DNA of 64,000 nucleotides from Bacillus sp. SLBN-46 (GCF_031453555.1 NZ_JAVIZM010000001.1:2053001-2117000); one strand, 5' to 3'; positions 47,025 to 56,998 are shown, counted from the first letter of the stretch. Program-made: numbers and translations. The notes: a model not told the origin generated them from the sequence alone.

Positions 47025-48519
47025 TTATTTACAATTATCTACATCTAAATCTGTAACAGGCCACCAGAAGAAGCCATCTTTTTCTAACAGTTCATCTGCA
47101 GCTTGTGGTCCCATTGAACCTGAAGCGTAATTAGGGAATTCAGCCTTGGTTCCTTCCCACACTTCCGAAATCTTATCTACAAAGGCCCAAGAATAGGCTA
47201 CTTCATCCCAATGCGTAAAGTTGGTCGCATCGCCGCGCATGCAATCGTAAAGCAGCTTCTCATAGCCTTCAGGAGTGTTCATAGCATTAATTCCTGTGTT
47301 AGCAAAGCTTAGCTTAACTTCTTGTGCGTCTAAATGGCCGCCAGCCTTTTTGGCATTAAGGTGAAGGGTAATTCCCTCTTCCGGCTGGATATGAATAACA
47401 AGAAGGTTTGGGTTCAACATTTTTTCCGTCTGATAGTATAAATTCATTGGAATGTCTTTAAATTGAACAACAATTTTTGTTGATTTTGCTGCCATTCGTT
47501 TACCTGTTCGAATATAAAACGGAACACCAGCCCAGCGGAAGTTATCAATCATCACTTTCCCTGCGACAAAGGTCTCTGTGTTCGATTCCTTGTCTACCAT
47601 TTGTTCATCACGATAGGCTGGAACAGTCTTATCAGCCATCATTCCCTCACCATATTGTCCGCGGACAAAGTAATCATTTACTTCGTCACCTACAACTGTT
47701 CTGAGTGAACGAAATACCCTTACTTTTTCGGAACGAATTTCATCCGTTGTCAGTTTGATTGGAGGCTCCATCGCAAGCAATGCTACCATTTGCATCATAT
47801 GGTTTTGCAACATATCACGTAAAGCCCCGCTTGTTTCATAATAACGCCCTCGTTCTTCGACACCAAGTGTCTCGCTAGACGTAATTTGGATATTAGATAT
47901 ATATCGGTTATTCCACAGCGGCTCGAAAATGGCATTGGCAAATCGTATGACTTCAATATTGCGAACCATTTCTTTTCCAAGATAGTGGTCAATTCGATAC
48001 ACTTCTTCTTCAGAAAAGGCAGTTCTAATTTGTTTATTTAACTCTTTGGCAGATTCTAAATCATGTCCAAACGGTTTTTCAATGACTAAGCGCTTGTAGC
48101 CTTTTACATTGGTTAACCCATCTGATTTTAAATGGAGAGCGATTGGTCCAAAGAATTCTGGTGCCATCGCAAGGTAAAAGATGCGATTTCCTTCAAGTTG
48201 ATAATTCTCATCAATCTCATGTGCCAATTTATTTAATTCTGCGTATGAGTTTGAATCAGCTACATCGTGTGATTGATAATAAAAATGAGAGGCAAATACA
48301 TCGAGATTGTCCTGATCGCCTAAAGCGGACAATACTGAATCCTTTACAGATTTTTGAAAATCATCATTTGATAATGATCTTCTTGCTACCCCAACGACAG
48401 CAAATTTATCTAATCTTCCTTTCTTAAATAATCGGTAAAGAGAAAGGAAACAATTTTCTGTGTGCTAAATCACCGGTTGCTCCGAAGATCATAATTAATG
48501 AATTCATATTTTGTTCCAC
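47025..48519 (-). pseudogene. zwf: Glucose-6-phosphate 1-dehydrogenase, apparent frameshift near the 5' end
   Basis: Zwf oxidises glucose-6-phosphate with NADP in the oxidative pentose phosphate pathway. Most of the protein is intact: EKPFGHDLESAKELN, the catalytic RIDHYLGKEMVRNI segment and the C-terminal domain to residue 497. The N-terminus starts at GTG 48519 and gives the NADP motif FGATGDLAHRKLFP. It then leaves frame because of one extra base at 48443-48445 (TTT on the coding strand) and stops after 31 codons. Deleting one T restores FPSLYRLFKKGRLDKFAVVG and a normal 497-residue protein. It may be an assembly error or a real lesion. Confidence 0.88.
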
Positions 48520-48749
48520 GGGTTAAAGACCTCTTTCCTAATAGCATGAGTGTGCATATGTAGTTTAAATTACAATTCCTTCATTCAAGTATTTAATTTA
48601 GCGGTTTTTATTAGGTTTCGCAAATATATTGATTTGCATGTAAGAAATATGCCTTTTCGTTATTTGAAGGAGCAATTGAGAAATCATAGCGAGTTTATGG
48701 TATATTATCAATATTGGCTAAAGGAACGGTAAGAAAGGGGAAATAACAC

Positions 48750-49673
48750 TTGGATTTGTTTTTTTTAGGTACGGGGGCAGGAATGCCGGCGAAACTCAGA
48801 AATGTCACATCTATAGCCTTGAAATTGCTCGAGGAACGGGGAGCAGTATGGTTATTTGATGTGGGGGAGGCGACACAGCATCAAATTTTACACACATCCT
48901 TAAAACCGCGGCGGATTGAAAAAGTTTTTATTACTCATTTGCATGGTGATCATATTTATGGGTTACCTGGTTTGTTATCCAGTCGTTCGTTTCAAGGCGG
49001 GGAGTCAGAGGTTACGGTTTATGGACCAAAAGGAATTAAAGAATATATTGAGATGAGTCTGTCCTTAAGTCAGACCTATTTAAAATATCCCTTGAGTATC
49101 ATCGAAATTAGCGAAGGAATTATTTTTGAAGATGACCAGTTTATTGTAGAAGCTCGGCTGCTTGAACATGGGATTCCTTCGTATGGATATAGAATCATGG
49201 AGAAGGACAGACCAGGGACCTTACTTGCTGATAAGCTAATCGAAGCGGGTGTTCAACCTGGGCCAATCTTTAGGCAGATAAAAAATGGTGAATCAATTAC
49301 TCTGGAAGACGGACGGGTGCTTGATCCGAATGAGTTCCTTGGTCCTGAGCAAAAGGGAAGAGTGGTTACGATTCTTGGGGACACACGATACTGCGAAAAT
49401 GCGTTGTTGCTGGCTAAAGAGGCAGATTTATTAATTCACGAAGCTACCTTTTCAAAGGGTGAGGAAACATTAGCCTATGATTACTTTCATTCAACGACCT
49501 ATCAGGCAGCACATATTGCTAGAAAGGCTGGTTGCAAGCAATTATGTTTGACCCACATCAGTTCACGATATGATCGGAATGATTGGCGTGAGTTAGTGGC
49601 CGAGGCAATGGAAACCTTTCCTAATACAGACATAGCGGAGGATTTTAAAGAGATTCATATTCCGATTAGGTGA
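48750..49673 (+). CDS. rnz: Ribonuclease Z
   Basis: RNase Z cuts the 3' trailer from tRNA precursors lacking encoded CCA. The 307-residue metallo-beta-lactamase-fold enzyme has the zinc motif [13 protein letters not shown]. The flexible-arm region (about 150-200) follows, with [20 protein letters not shown] and [10 protein letters not shown]. The C-terminal LTHISSRY supplies further ligands. TTG 48750 follows AAGAAAGGGG. The 230-base gap before it holds only AT-rich sequence with no firm promoter call. Confidence 0.95.
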   Translation: MDLFFLGTGAGMPAKLRNVTSIALKLLEERGAVWLFDVGEATQHQILHTSLKPRRIEKVFITHLHGDHIYGLPGLLSSRSFQGGESEVTVYGPKGIKEYIEMSLSLSQTYLKYPLSIIEISEGIIFEDDQFIVEARLLEHGIPSYGYRIMEKDRPGTLLADKLIEAGVQPGPIFRQIKNGESITLEDGRVLDPNEFLGPEQKGRVVTILGDTRYCENALLLAKEADLLIHEATFSKGEETLAYDYFHSTTYQAAHIARKAGCKQLCLTHISSRYDRNDWRELVAEAMETFPNTDIAEDFKEIHIPIR

Positions 49674-49675
49674 AA

Positions 49676-49714
49676 AAAGCACTTACCCCAATCGGGGGAA
49701 GTGCTTTATCTTTT
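49676..49714. terminator. Bidirectional terminator between rnz and namA
   Basis: AAAGCACTT-A-CCCC / GGGG-G-AAGTGCTTT with an AATC loop (one mismatch) is followed by ATCTTTTG. It lies just after rnz and just before the end of the converging namA. Confidence 0.87.
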
Positions 49715-49715
49715 G

Positions 49716-50735
49716 TTATACCCATCCTCGCTCGTATTGTTTCGGTCCTTCGATGGAAACCCCAAGTTCTTTGGCTGCTGTTCGCGGCCAGTATGGATCG
49801 CGCAGTAACTCACGAGCTAGGAAAACTAAATCCGCTCGGTCATTCTGTAAAATTTCCTCAGCCTGAATTCCTGTAGTGATTAAGCCAACCGCGCCAGTTG
49901 GAATACTAGCCCCATTTTTAATCGTTTCAGAATACTTTACCTGATAACCTGGATACACATGAATATGTGCGGGTACCACGGCACCTGAGCTTACATCCAC
50001 TAAGTCTACACCTTGTTCTTTCATCCAATCTGCGAACACTATGTAATCTTCAGGTGTTAAACCATCCTCGTGATAATCATGAGCAGAAACTCTTACGAAC
50101 AATGGACCTGTCCAAACGGTTTTCACAGCTTCAATGACCTCACGCAGCAAGCGGTAACGGTTCTCAGCAGTGCCACCATATTCATCCGTTCTTTTATTGG
50201 AAAGTGGCGACAGAAACTCATTAATTAAATAGCCATGAGCGCCGTGAATTTCAATCACATCGAAACCAGCTTTGGCAGCACGCTCCGCCCCTTTTTTAAA
50301 TGCTTCCACAGTCTCTTTAATTTCTGCTATTGTCATTTCTTTTGGAGTTTGCGATTTTTCATTAAAAGCAATCGCGGATGGGGCAAGAATTTCACCCTCT
50401 AATACTGCTTTTCTGCCAGCATGGGCAAGCTGGATGCCTGTTTTCGCTCCATGTTCTTTCATTAGGTTTACTAACTCTTTGAACCCATCTGTGTGCTCAT
50501 CACTCCAAATACCTAAATCCTGTGGAGAAATTCGGCCTTGTGGAGTAACTGCTGTTGCTTCAACGATGATTAGACCAACTTGTCCGACTGCTCTACTAGT
50601 ATAGTGAGTGCGGTGCCAGTTTTGAAGATGCCCATCTTCATTATGGCTGGAGTACATACACATTGGAGCCATAACAATTCTATTTTTTAATGTCACTCCC
50701 TTTATGGTAATGGGAGAAAATAATTTGGTTGTCAT
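49716..50735 (-). CDS. namA: NADPH dehydrogenase NamA (YqjM, Old Yellow Enzyme)
   Basis: NamA is an FMN-dependent ene-reductase linked to oxidative and xenobiotic stress. The 339-residue TIM barrel starts with [20 protein letters not shown]. It has the redox-tuning Cys and Tyr of YqjM-type enzymes in MAPMCMYSS, and QLAHAGRKA. The substrate-binding pair lies in [16 protein letters not shown]. The C-terminal YERGWV contributes the arginine finger known in YqjM. The ATG follows AGGAGGG. It is likely the last gene of the proI-glycosyltransferase-namA series. Confidence 0.95.
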   Translation of the reverse strand: MTTKLFSPITIKGVTLKNRIVMAPMCMYSSHNEDGHLQNWHRTHYTSRAVGQVGLIIVEATAVTPQGRISPQDLGIWSDEHTDGFKELVNLMKEHGAKTGIQLAHAGRKAVLEGEILAPSAIAFNEKSQTPKEMTIAEIKETVEAFKKGAERAAKAGFDVIEIHGAHGYLINEFLSPLSNKRTDEYGGTAENRYRLLREVIEAVKTVWTGPLFVRVSAHDYHEDGLTPEDYIVFADWMKEQGVDLVDVSSGAVVPAHIHVYPGYQVKYSETIKNGASIPTGAVGLITTGIQAEEILQNDRADLVFLARELLRDPYWPRTAAKELGVSIEGPKQYERGWV

Positions 50736-50811
50736 TTGAAAAATCCCTCCTGTTTCATACTAATCCTTCTTTAGTATAGCAAAGGGCATAAATATAATGT
50801 ACAATACTGCT

Positions 50812-51951
50812 TCAGTCGTGATCTTTCAGCTCACTCAAGCGGTAAGTAGTTCCTCTCCAAACGATCCCTCCGCGTTTAAAGGTCAGCAGGCTTGCCCGAA
50901 TAATCGAATAAATAAAAAGTAAAGCGGTAATGGGAAAAACGAGAAATAATACAGGGGAAAAGACCGTCATTCTTTTTATAATCAACACATAAAGAATACC
51001 ACTCGTAACAATATTACCTAAGCTTAGAAAGGCCACGGTTTTGTTTGCAGAAAAAATCGTCAGGAACGGAAGCACATTGGTGACAAACACTCCGAAAATC
51101 GAAAAAAACACCATCCTGACTTGATAATTTAGGCCTGCAAACGTATTTTTCTCCAGACCGATAAATGCCTCTTTTAAACTCCCATACCATTCGACTTCAA
51201 TTAGCCTTAGTGCTGTGACTATTCTTTGCTTGTAGCCAGCCTTTTTCATTTTCATCCCCAGCTGTAAGTCATCGTCTGGTCGCATTTTTAGTCTTTCATG
51301 TGTGCCAAATGATTCATATGCCTCTTTAGAAACAAGATTGAATGCCCCAATTCCTGTTCCAATTTTTGATTTTGGATTATTTGCCATCCATGGCCGCTTA
51401 AAATAGGAAAATCCAAATAGAAAAAAAGCAACAAAAGTTTTTAGCCAAAAATGGTTTGCATGTAAGTTGGGCGCTGCTGTTAAATGATCGAGTTGGTGTC
51501 GCTCAGCATAATGAAGTGCCTTTGCGAATGTTTCTTTTTCGTACTTCACATCTGCATCGGTGAACAATAGCCATTTTCCTGATGCTTGCAAGTAGCCCTT
51601 ATACAATGCATGATTTTTTCCAAGCCAACCTTCAGGTAATTCCTTCACATGAATAACTTTCACCCGAGGATCTTGCTTCATCAATTCATCAATAATTTTT
51701 CCAGTTTCATCCGTGGAGCGGTCATCTACTAAAATCCATTCCACATTTCTATATGTTTGCTGCAGTTGGCTGAGGATACTCGTCTTTATTTGTTTTTCTT
51801 CGTTTCTAGCTGCTACGATCACCGATAACATGGGTCCTGTTTCTAAACCTTCCTCGTTTTCAAGCGAGTCCACTTGACGGAATCCAATCAGTGCATCAAT
51901 CAGAAAAACAATCCAAACGAGAATTCCTAATGAAAATAATATTGTTAGCAT
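50812..51951 (-). CDS. Family 2 membrane glycosyltransferase
   Basis: This is a GT2-type glycosyltransferase of 379 residues, similar in layout to CrtQ-like/hopanoid-associated enzymes. One N-terminal membrane helix is followed by the GT-A domain with SVIVAARNEEKQIKTSILSQ. The nucleotide-sugar motifs are VDDRSTDETG and FTDADV. The acceptor-side MRPDDDLQLG and about three C-terminal membrane helices complete it. I chose ATG 51951, 8 bases after GGAAG, over GTG 51960. The acceptor is unknown. It lies between proI and namA on the same strand. Confidence 0.83.
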   Translation of the reverse strand: MLTILFSLGILVWIVFLIDALIGFRQVDSLENEEGLETGPMLSVIVAARNEEKQIKTSILSQLQQTYRNVEWILVDDRSTDETGKIIDELMKQDPRVKVIHVKELPEGWLGKNHALYKGYLQASGKWLLFTDADVKYEKETFAKALHYAERHQLDHLTAAPNLHANHFWLKTFVAFFLFGFSYFKRPWMANNPKSKIGTGIGAFNLVSKEAYESFGTHERLKMRPDDDLQLGMKMKKAGYKQRIVTALRLIEVEWYGSLKEAFIGLEKNTFAGLNYQVRMVFFSIFGVFVTNVLPFLTIFSANKTVAFLSLGNIVTSGILYVLIIKRMTVFSPVLFLVFPITALLFIYSIIRASLLTFKRGGIVWRGTTYRLSELKDHD

Positions 51952-52010
51952 GAACCACACTTCCTGGACCTTTTTCCACCTAGTTTATAGTAAATGAGTC
52001 AAACATCCAA

Positions 52011-52856
52011 CTAGGAAGGCTGATCCGCTGTCTCAAGTTGAGAACGTAAGGCAGCTCCCATTTTCTTAGATTGGGCAGTAGCTGCTTTAATGCATGAAAT
52101 GAATGCTTGCTGCACTTCATTTTCCTCGAGCACTTTGATACCGGCTTCCGTTGTTCCACCAGGACTAGTTACGTCCTTGCGCAGTTGTGTGGAGGATTTA
52201 GCTGAATTCTTAACCATCTCTGCTGCTCCAATCAGTGTTTGAACAATGAGTTGACTTGCCATTTCTTTTTCAAGGCCAACCTCAACCGCACTTTTTTCCA
52301 TTGCTTCAATTAAATAATAGATATAAGCAGGTCCGCTTCCAGATAGTCCTGTGACAGCATCTAATTGTTCTTCTTCCACAAAAGAAGTTAATCCAACCGT
52401 ATCAAAGAGGTTACGCGTTGTTTCTATCTGTTCGTTCGTGACACGCTTATTTACAGCTATTGCAGTGGCTGACTTGCCTACCGCCGCTGAAGTGTTTGGC
52501 ATAGATCTTACAATGGCAAGTGACTTTTTTGCCAAGGTTTCAATCGTATCCATTGATACGCCTGCTAAGACTGAAACCACTAGCATGTTTTCAGTTAAAT
52601 AGTTGCGTATGGCTTGAATTGCAGTTGCGGCATCTTTTGGTTTCATTGCTAACATGACTATATCTGCCCCTTCAAAAAGGGCTTTTAAATCATATGTGCT
52701 TCTAATATCATAACGCTCTCTAAGACTACTTAGCCTTTCTTCATTTGAATGGTTTGTTACCCATACATTTTTTTTATCGATTAATTCATTTTCTACAATT
52801 CCTGAAATGAATGCTTCAGCCATTGAACCTGCACCGACAATCGCTATTTTGTTCAC
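52011..52856 (-). CDS. proI: Pyrroline-5-carboxylate reductase
   Basis: ProI reduces pyrroline-5-carboxylate to proline with NADPH. The 280-residue protein has the Rossmann motif IAIVGAGSMAEAFISGIVEN and MLAMKPKDAATAI. The C-terminal P5CR signature is SPGGTTEAGIKVLEE, with TGLSGSGPAYIYYLIEAMEK before it. I use GTG 52856 after AAAGGAGGAAAT; an upstream in-frame start at 52901 would put this site inside the gene. It corresponds to yqjO. No T-box or other leader is evident upstream. Confidence 0.95.
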   Translation of the reverse strand: MNKIAIVGAGSMAEAFISGIVENELIDKKNVWVTNHSNEERLSSLRERYDIRSTYDLKALFEGADIVMLAMKPKDAATAIQAIRNYLTENMLVVSVLAGVSMDTIETLAKKSLAIVRSMPNTSAAVGKSATAIAVNKRVTNEQIETTRNLFDTVGLTSFVEEEQLDAVTGLSGSGPAYIYYLIEAMEKSAVEVGLEKEMASQLIVQTLIGAAEMVKNSAKSSTQLRKDVTSPGGTTEAGIKVLEENEVQQAFISCIKAATAQSKKMGAALRSQLETADQPS

Positions 52857-53155
52857 TTTATTTCCTCCTTTTTCTCCGTAAAAATAAAATAGACCCTTCA
52901 TCCATAAAGGACGAAAGGCTGACCTTATTCATCGCTTTAACGTAGCAAATTTTAATTGTGATTATGCAAGAGAAATAGGTTGTCTGTCAAGTGAAACGTT
53001 GTAAGAATTTTTTATTTTTTCTAAAAAATTATGCAGAAATAATGACAATTAAAGAATAAATCGCTACACTTTATTTTATATATTAAATGACAATACTGTT
53101 CATATCTTTCTATTTTCATTTCTTTATTTAACAATAATATTAAGGAGTTTTCATT

Positions 53156-54115
53156 ATGACAGAATGGAAAAATGGAATTGCTAAAATTACCTTACCAACA
53201 CCATTTCCAGTTGGGGATGTGAATGTTTTTTTGATTAAAGGGGAGCGGTTGACACTCGTTGACGTGGGAGTGAAAACAGAGGAATCTTGGAATTCGTTGA
53301 AAGAACAATTGGCAGAATTACATTTACATCCGGATGATATTGAACAAGTAATCTTAACCCACCATCACCCCGACCATGCAGGAGGGCTTGACTTTTTCCC
53401 TGCTTCTTTGGAGGTTCATGGTCATCTGCTGAATGAACGGTGGGTCAACCCGACAGAAGCCTTTTTTCAAGAACAAGAGGCTTTCTTCCGCTTATATTTT
53501 AAAGAATTTGGGCTTCCTGAGGAGTATTTTCCGTTCCTTTCCAAGCTAAGAAAAACGCTGAAATATTCTTGTAATCGTTCACTAACGGGACATCTCTCTG
53601 AGGGAATGAGGCCATTAGGGCTTAGTGAATGGGAGGTAATTGAAACGCCAGGTCATGCTCAAAGTCAAGTTGCTCTTTTCCGAGAAAAGGATGGAGTATT
53701 AATTGGTGGTGATTTAATTCTGGCTCATATTTCACCGAATCCATTGCTTGAGCCGCCTGCACCTGGTGAAACAGAAAGACCAAAGCCACAGCTTCAGCAT
53801 AATGATTCGATGAAAAAGCTGTTGGCGTATCCTATTCAGGGTGTGTACACCGGGCACGGTGAAGAAGTGTATGAATTAGAATCGCTTATTGAAAAACGAC
53901 TCACACGGCAGCATGAGCGGGCGATGACTGTTAAAAACTGGCTGCAAGAAGAGGAACTCACTGTATTTGAAATTTGTCAACGTCTTTTTCCGACTGTCTA
54001 TCAGCGTGAACTCATGCTAACCATATCAGAAACGGTTGCTCAACTTGACTATTTATCCTCTATCGGCGAAATTAGTAGTAATAATAAACAGCCCGTTCTC
54101 TACAAGGCGATCTGA
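53156..54115 (+). CDS. Metallo-beta-lactamase-fold hydrolase (YqjP-like)
   Basis: This 319-residue metallohydrolase has the zinc motif LTHHHPDHAGGLDFF and ETPGHAQSQVALF. GGDLIL and YTGHGEEV complete the active site, as in glyoxalase II-like or lactonase-like enzymes. A C-terminal winged-helix extension (about 255-319) is present. The ATG follows AAGGAG. It lies 38 bases before the SDR gene, as in the B. subtilis yqjP-yqjQ pair. The substrate is not known. The 299-base gap before it holds only AT-rich DNA and the divergent proI leader. Confidence 0.85.
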   Translation: MTEWKNGIAKITLPTPFPVGDVNVFLIKGERLTLVDVGVKTEESWNSLKEQLAELHLHPDDIEQVILTHHHPDHAGGLDFFPASLEVHGHLLNERWVNPTEAFFQEQEAFFRLYFKEFGLPEEYFPFLSKLRKTLKYSCNRSLTGHLSEGMRPLGLSEWEVIETPGHAQSQVALFREKDGVLIGGDLILAHISPNPLLEPPAPGETERPKPQLQHNDSMKKLLAYPIQGVYTGHGEEVYELESLIEKRLTRQHERAMTVKNWLQEEELTVFEICQRLFPTVYQRELMLTISETVAQLDYLSSIGEISSNNKQPVLYKAI

Positions 54116-54153
54116 AGATTGAGTAACGGGAGTAAGCGAGTAGAGGTGTTCAT

Positions 54154-54951
54154 GTGGGAAGGGAACTACTAAAAGAAAAAAATATTGTGATTACCGGTGC
54201 ATCGGGAGGAATCGGTGCAGAAATCGCTAAGCTTTGTGCGCAGAGTGGTGCCAACCTTGTTTTATTGGCCCGAAGCATTGATAAGCTTGAGAATCTTAAA
54301 TCTGAACTGCAGGGAACCTATCATATTAATGTGAATGTTTTTCAACTTGATGTATCTGACACAGTACAGGTAGAGAAGGTATTTAAGCAGATTTTTGAAA
54401 CGATTGGTCAGGTTGATATCCTTGTCAATAATGCAGGCTTCGGCATTTTTCGTGAAGCGCATAAAGCAACAATGGCTGAAATCAAGGGTATGTTTGATGT
54501 GAATGTACTGGGGCTGATGGCGTGCACGAACATGGTACTGCCGAAAATGCGGGAGAGGCGCTCTGGTCATATTATCAACATTGCCTCGCAGGCAGGGAAG
54601 ATTGCTACACCAAAATCAAGTGTATATTCAGCTACTAAGCATGCCGTTCTCGGCTATACGAATGCACTAAGAATGGAACTTGCGGATTACAATGTGCTCG
54701 TAACAGCCGTTAATCCAGGGCCAATCGCTACTAATTTTTTTGACATTGCAGATGAACAAGGCACATATGTAAAAAATGTACAGCGCTACATGCTTCAGCC
54801 TGAATATGTGGCAAGTAAGGTGGTTGACAGCATGCTGACGAAAACAAGAGAAATCAATTTGCCACGGTGGATGAACATGGGAAGCGTGGTTTATGTTCTT
54901 TTTCCACGGTTGTTTGAGCGCCTTGGGAAGCGGGCATTTAACTCAAAATAA
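54154..54951 (+). CDS. Short-chain dehydrogenase (YqjQ-like)
   Basis: This classical SDR of 265 residues has the cofactor loop ITGASGGIGAEIAKL, NNAGFG and the Ser of IASQAGKIA. The catalytic YSATKHA and NPGPIATNFF follow. The C-terminal part may associate with membranes (GSVVYVLFPRLFERL). The GTG start 54154 follows AGAGGTG; ATG 54152 is out of frame. It is the second gene after the metallohydrolase and is followed by a terminator. The substrate is unknown. Confidence 0.88.
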   Translation: MGRELLKEKNIVITGASGGIGAEIAKLCAQSGANLVLLARSIDKLENLKSELQGTYHINVNVFQLDVSDTVQVEKVFKQIFETIGQVDILVNNAGFGIFREAHKATMAEIKGMFDVNVLGLMACTNMVLPKMRERRSGHIINIASQAGKIATPKSSVYSATKHAVLGYTNALRMELADYNVLVTAVNPGPIATNFFDIADEQGTYVKNVQRYMLQPEYVASKVVDSMLTKTREINLPRWMNMGSVVYVLFPRLFERLGKRAFNSK

Positions 54952-54964
54952 TTGTAATTCTTCC

Positions 54965-54990
54965 AGCCTCGATTTGAGGCTTTTTATTTT
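54965..54990 (+). terminator. Terminator after the SDR gene
   Basis: AGCCTC / GAGGCT with a GATTT loop, followed by TTTTATTTT. Confidence 0.82.
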
Positions 54991-54999
54991 GCCTAGATT

Positions 55000-55191
55000 T
55001 CACTCGGTTAAGAATTCATAAACTGTGTCATTTATGATTTCGTGTAAATCTGCTGTTGGTTCTTCTACTTTTACTAGCAAAATCCTATTGATTAGATCCT
55101 CTAAATCTTTTTCGCCAATAGGCATGAATTCAGTTGAATAATACTGCTTTAGACAGTTTAAAATCATTTTTTTTATTAGCTTTTTTTCCAC
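55000..55191 (-). CDS. yqzH: YqzH-like small protein
   Basis: This is a 63-residue acidic, probably helical protein of unknown function. The body reads KLIKKMILNCLKQYYSTEF, ending ADLHEIINDTVYEFLTE. It resembles, from memory, B. subtilis YqzH, which is in the LexA regulon with yqjW. I prefer GTG 55191, after GAGGTG, over ATG 55209, which precedes that site. It is divergent from the SOS-type polymerase gene; the shared 158-base region carries two LexA-type boxes. Confidence 0.72.
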   Translation of the reverse strand: MEKKLIKKMILNCLKQYYSTEFMPIGEKDLEDLINRILLVKVEEPTADLHEIINDTVYEFLTE

Positions 55192-55264
55192 CAATAACAC
55201 CTCATCCATTATTATAACGCTTTTTTAGTTAATCCTTATAAGAAAAATTGTCAAAAAATCCCCA

Positions 55265-55324
55265 TTGAATACGAACGCATATTCGCTTATGATTATGAAT
55301 ATAATAAAAAGGAACAAATGTTCG
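55265..55324 (+). promoter_or_regulatory. SOS promoter of yqjW with two LexA-type boxes
   Basis: The promoter has -35 TTGAAT at 55265-55270, a 17-base spacer and -10 TATGAT at 55288-55293. CGAACGCATATTCG (55272-55285) fills the spacer and matches the CGAAC-N4-GTTCG box with one mismatch. GGAACAAATGTTCG (55311-55324) has a perfect GAAC-N4-GTTC core just downstream. This arrangement fits LexA repression of the Y-family polymerase operon, as in B. subtilis. Confidence 0.82.
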
Positions 55325-55349
55325 AAAAAATAAATGTGAGGGAAACGCT

Positions 55350-56609
55350 ATGGTAGATTACAGTACGCTGCCTCAAAACAAAATCTTATGTGTGGATATG
55401 AAAAGCTTTTATGCAAGCTGCTCCGCTGTCATGCTTGGCCTTGATCCTTTGAATTGTTATTTAGCTGTTTGTGGCAATAAGGAACGTCAAGGGAGCATAG
55501 TACTTGCTGCTTCGCCGCGATTGAAAAAAGAATTTGGGATTAAAACGGGATCGCGAATGTTTGAAATTCCAAATGATTCAAGAATCCAAATTGTTGAGCC
55601 CAAAATGGCAACCTATTTACGCATTTCTACAGAAATTTCGCGTGTGTTTAACCGTTATGTACCAAAAGAAGCCATTCATACGTATAGCGTCGATGAGAGT
55701 TTTATAAAGGTGGATGGTGCTAATGATTTGTGGGGAGATGCTGAGACGATTGCTCAAAAAATAAAGGATGATATTGAGCGGGAGTTTCAGCTTCCCTGCG
55801 CAGTAGGGATTGGTCCCAATATGTTGCTGGCAAAGCTTTGCCTTGATCTTGATGCAAAGAAAAAAGGCGTGGCAGAGTGGACATATGACGATGTTCAAAC
55901 AAAGCTTTGGAAGGTGTCACCGCTTAGAGAAATGTGGGGAATTGGCCGACGTGTGGAAAAAACGTTAAACAGTATGGGGATTTTTACTGTCGGTCAGCTG
56001 GCCCGCTATGACTTAGAAAAGCTGGAAAAGAAATTCGGAATTATGGGAAATCAGTTATATTATCATGCCTGGGGAGTGGACCTCTCTGATTTGGGAGCAC
56101 CCATTATCCAAGGGCAAATTAGCTTCGGAAAAAGCCAAATTCTCTTAAGAGATTATAAAGAGGAAGATGAGATTAAGGCTGTCATGTTAGAAATATGTGA
56201 AGAGGTGGCACGAAGAGCAAGAACACATCGAAAGGCAGGGAGAACGATTAGCCTTGGAGTAGGATACAGTCAAGATGAATTTGGCGGCGGTTTTCATCGT
56301 TCAAGAACTATTCATCAGCCCACAAATGTAACGATGGAGCTTTACCGTATCTGTCTGGAATTATTTCACGAGTACTATTCAGGAAAGACAGTACGGCAAA
56401 TTTCTATTGCTATCAGCAACATTGTTGATGACCGTGAGCTGCAGCTTGATCTTTTTGACAGGGGTGCCTATAAGAGACGAGAGCTTGGCTATGTGGTTGA
56501 TGCTGTCCGGAGACGCTTCGGTGCAGGCTCTCTGTTGCGCGCAGTTTCTTATACAGCTGCAGGAACCGCCAAGCATCGTGCCACATTGGTTGGGGGACAT
56601 AAAATGTAA
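55350..56609 (+). CDS. yqjW: UmuC-like Y-family DNA polymerase PolY2
   Basis: YqjW is an SOS-induced translesion polymerase. The 419-residue protein has the catalytic segments ILCVDMKSFYASCSAVMLG and IHTYSVDESFIKV. A helix-hairpin-helix segment (MWGIGRRVEKTLNSMGIFTV) and a C-terminal clamp-binding motif QLDLFD follow. The ATG follows TGAGGGAAA. It is 17 bases upstream of the YolD-like gene and below an SOS promoter. It is clearly distinct from dinB at 45,697 (GNKERQGSIVLAASPRLK region typical of UvrX/UmuC types). Confidence 0.94.
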   Translation: MVDYSTLPQNKILCVDMKSFYASCSAVMLGLDPLNCYLAVCGNKERQGSIVLAASPRLKKEFGIKTGSRMFEIPNDSRIQIVEPKMATYLRISTEISRVFNRYVPKEAIHTYSVDESFIKVDGANDLWGDAETIAQKIKDDIEREFQLPCAVGIGPNMLLAKLCLDLDAKKKGVAEWTYDDVQTKLWKVSPLREMWGIGRRVEKTLNSMGIFTVGQLARYDLEKLEKKFGIMGNQLYYHAWGVDLSDLGAPIIQGQISFGKSQILLRDYKEEDEIKAVMLEICEEVARRARTHRKAGRTISLGVGYSQDEFGGGFHRSRTIHQPTNVTMELYRICLELFHEYYSGKTVRQISIAISNIVDDRELQLDLFDRGAYKRRELGYVVDAVRRRFGAGSLLRAVSYTAAGTAKHRATLVGGHKM

Positions 56610-56626
56610 CGAAAGAAGGAGAGCGT

Positions 56627-56962
56627 ATGATTCGCGACCGTGGGAGGATCAAGTGGACCTCGATGATGCTTCCTGAGCATGTGAAATTGCTTAGGGATTG
56701 GGTGAAGGAAGATGGGTTCGAACAAAAAAGGGAAATGGATGAACAGCAGCTGGAGCTCATGAATGAGACCCTTTCGGAAGCAATCGAGTTTGATCAGTTC
56801 GTAACCGTTACTCACTATCAGAATCGAAACTATGAAATTGTCATTGGAAAAATCCATTACTGGGATGAACTGCTGCAAAGACTTCATATCGTTGACCGCT
56901 TTGAAGAGATACACCGCATTCCCATTATGAATATTGCTGATATCAGACTGACGGATTTGTGA
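56627..56962 (+). CDS. yqjX: YolD-like protein (YqjX)
   Basis: YolD-like proteins are short partners often encoded next to Y-family polymerases of the UvrX/YqjW type; the precise role is not settled. The 111-residue product starts MIRDRGRIKWTSMMLPEHV, the family signature. It continues with an acidic helical region and ends IHRIPIMNIADIRLTDL. The ATG follows GAAGGAGAG. It lies 17 bases after yqjW and must be in the same SOS unit. Confidence 0.9.
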   Translation: MIRDRGRIKWTSMMLPEHVKLLRDWVKEDGFEQKREMDEQQLELMNETLSEAIEFDQFVTVTHYQNRNYEIVIGKIHYWDELLQRLHIVDRFEEIHRIPIMNIADIRLTDL

Positions 56963-56965
56963 AAA

Positions 56966-56998
56966 ACAAAAAAGCGGCCCCTGTGGAAGGCCGCCATC
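56966..56998 (-). terminator. Terminator of the CDGSH protein gene (possibly bidirectional)
   Basis: GCGGCC (56974-56979) pairs with GGCCGC (56989-56994). Read on the minus strand, the stem is followed by TTTTTTGTTTTTC, a strong terminator for the gene ending at 57005. On the plus strand the T-run is weak. Confidence 0.75.

Noticed and set aside
49670..49876. Plus-strand frame after rnz
   Set aside because: It runs through the rnz terminator hairpin and antisense into namA.
52857..53155. T-box or other riboswitch upstream of proI
   Set aside because: No T-box core sequence or matching terminator/antiterminator pair could be found.
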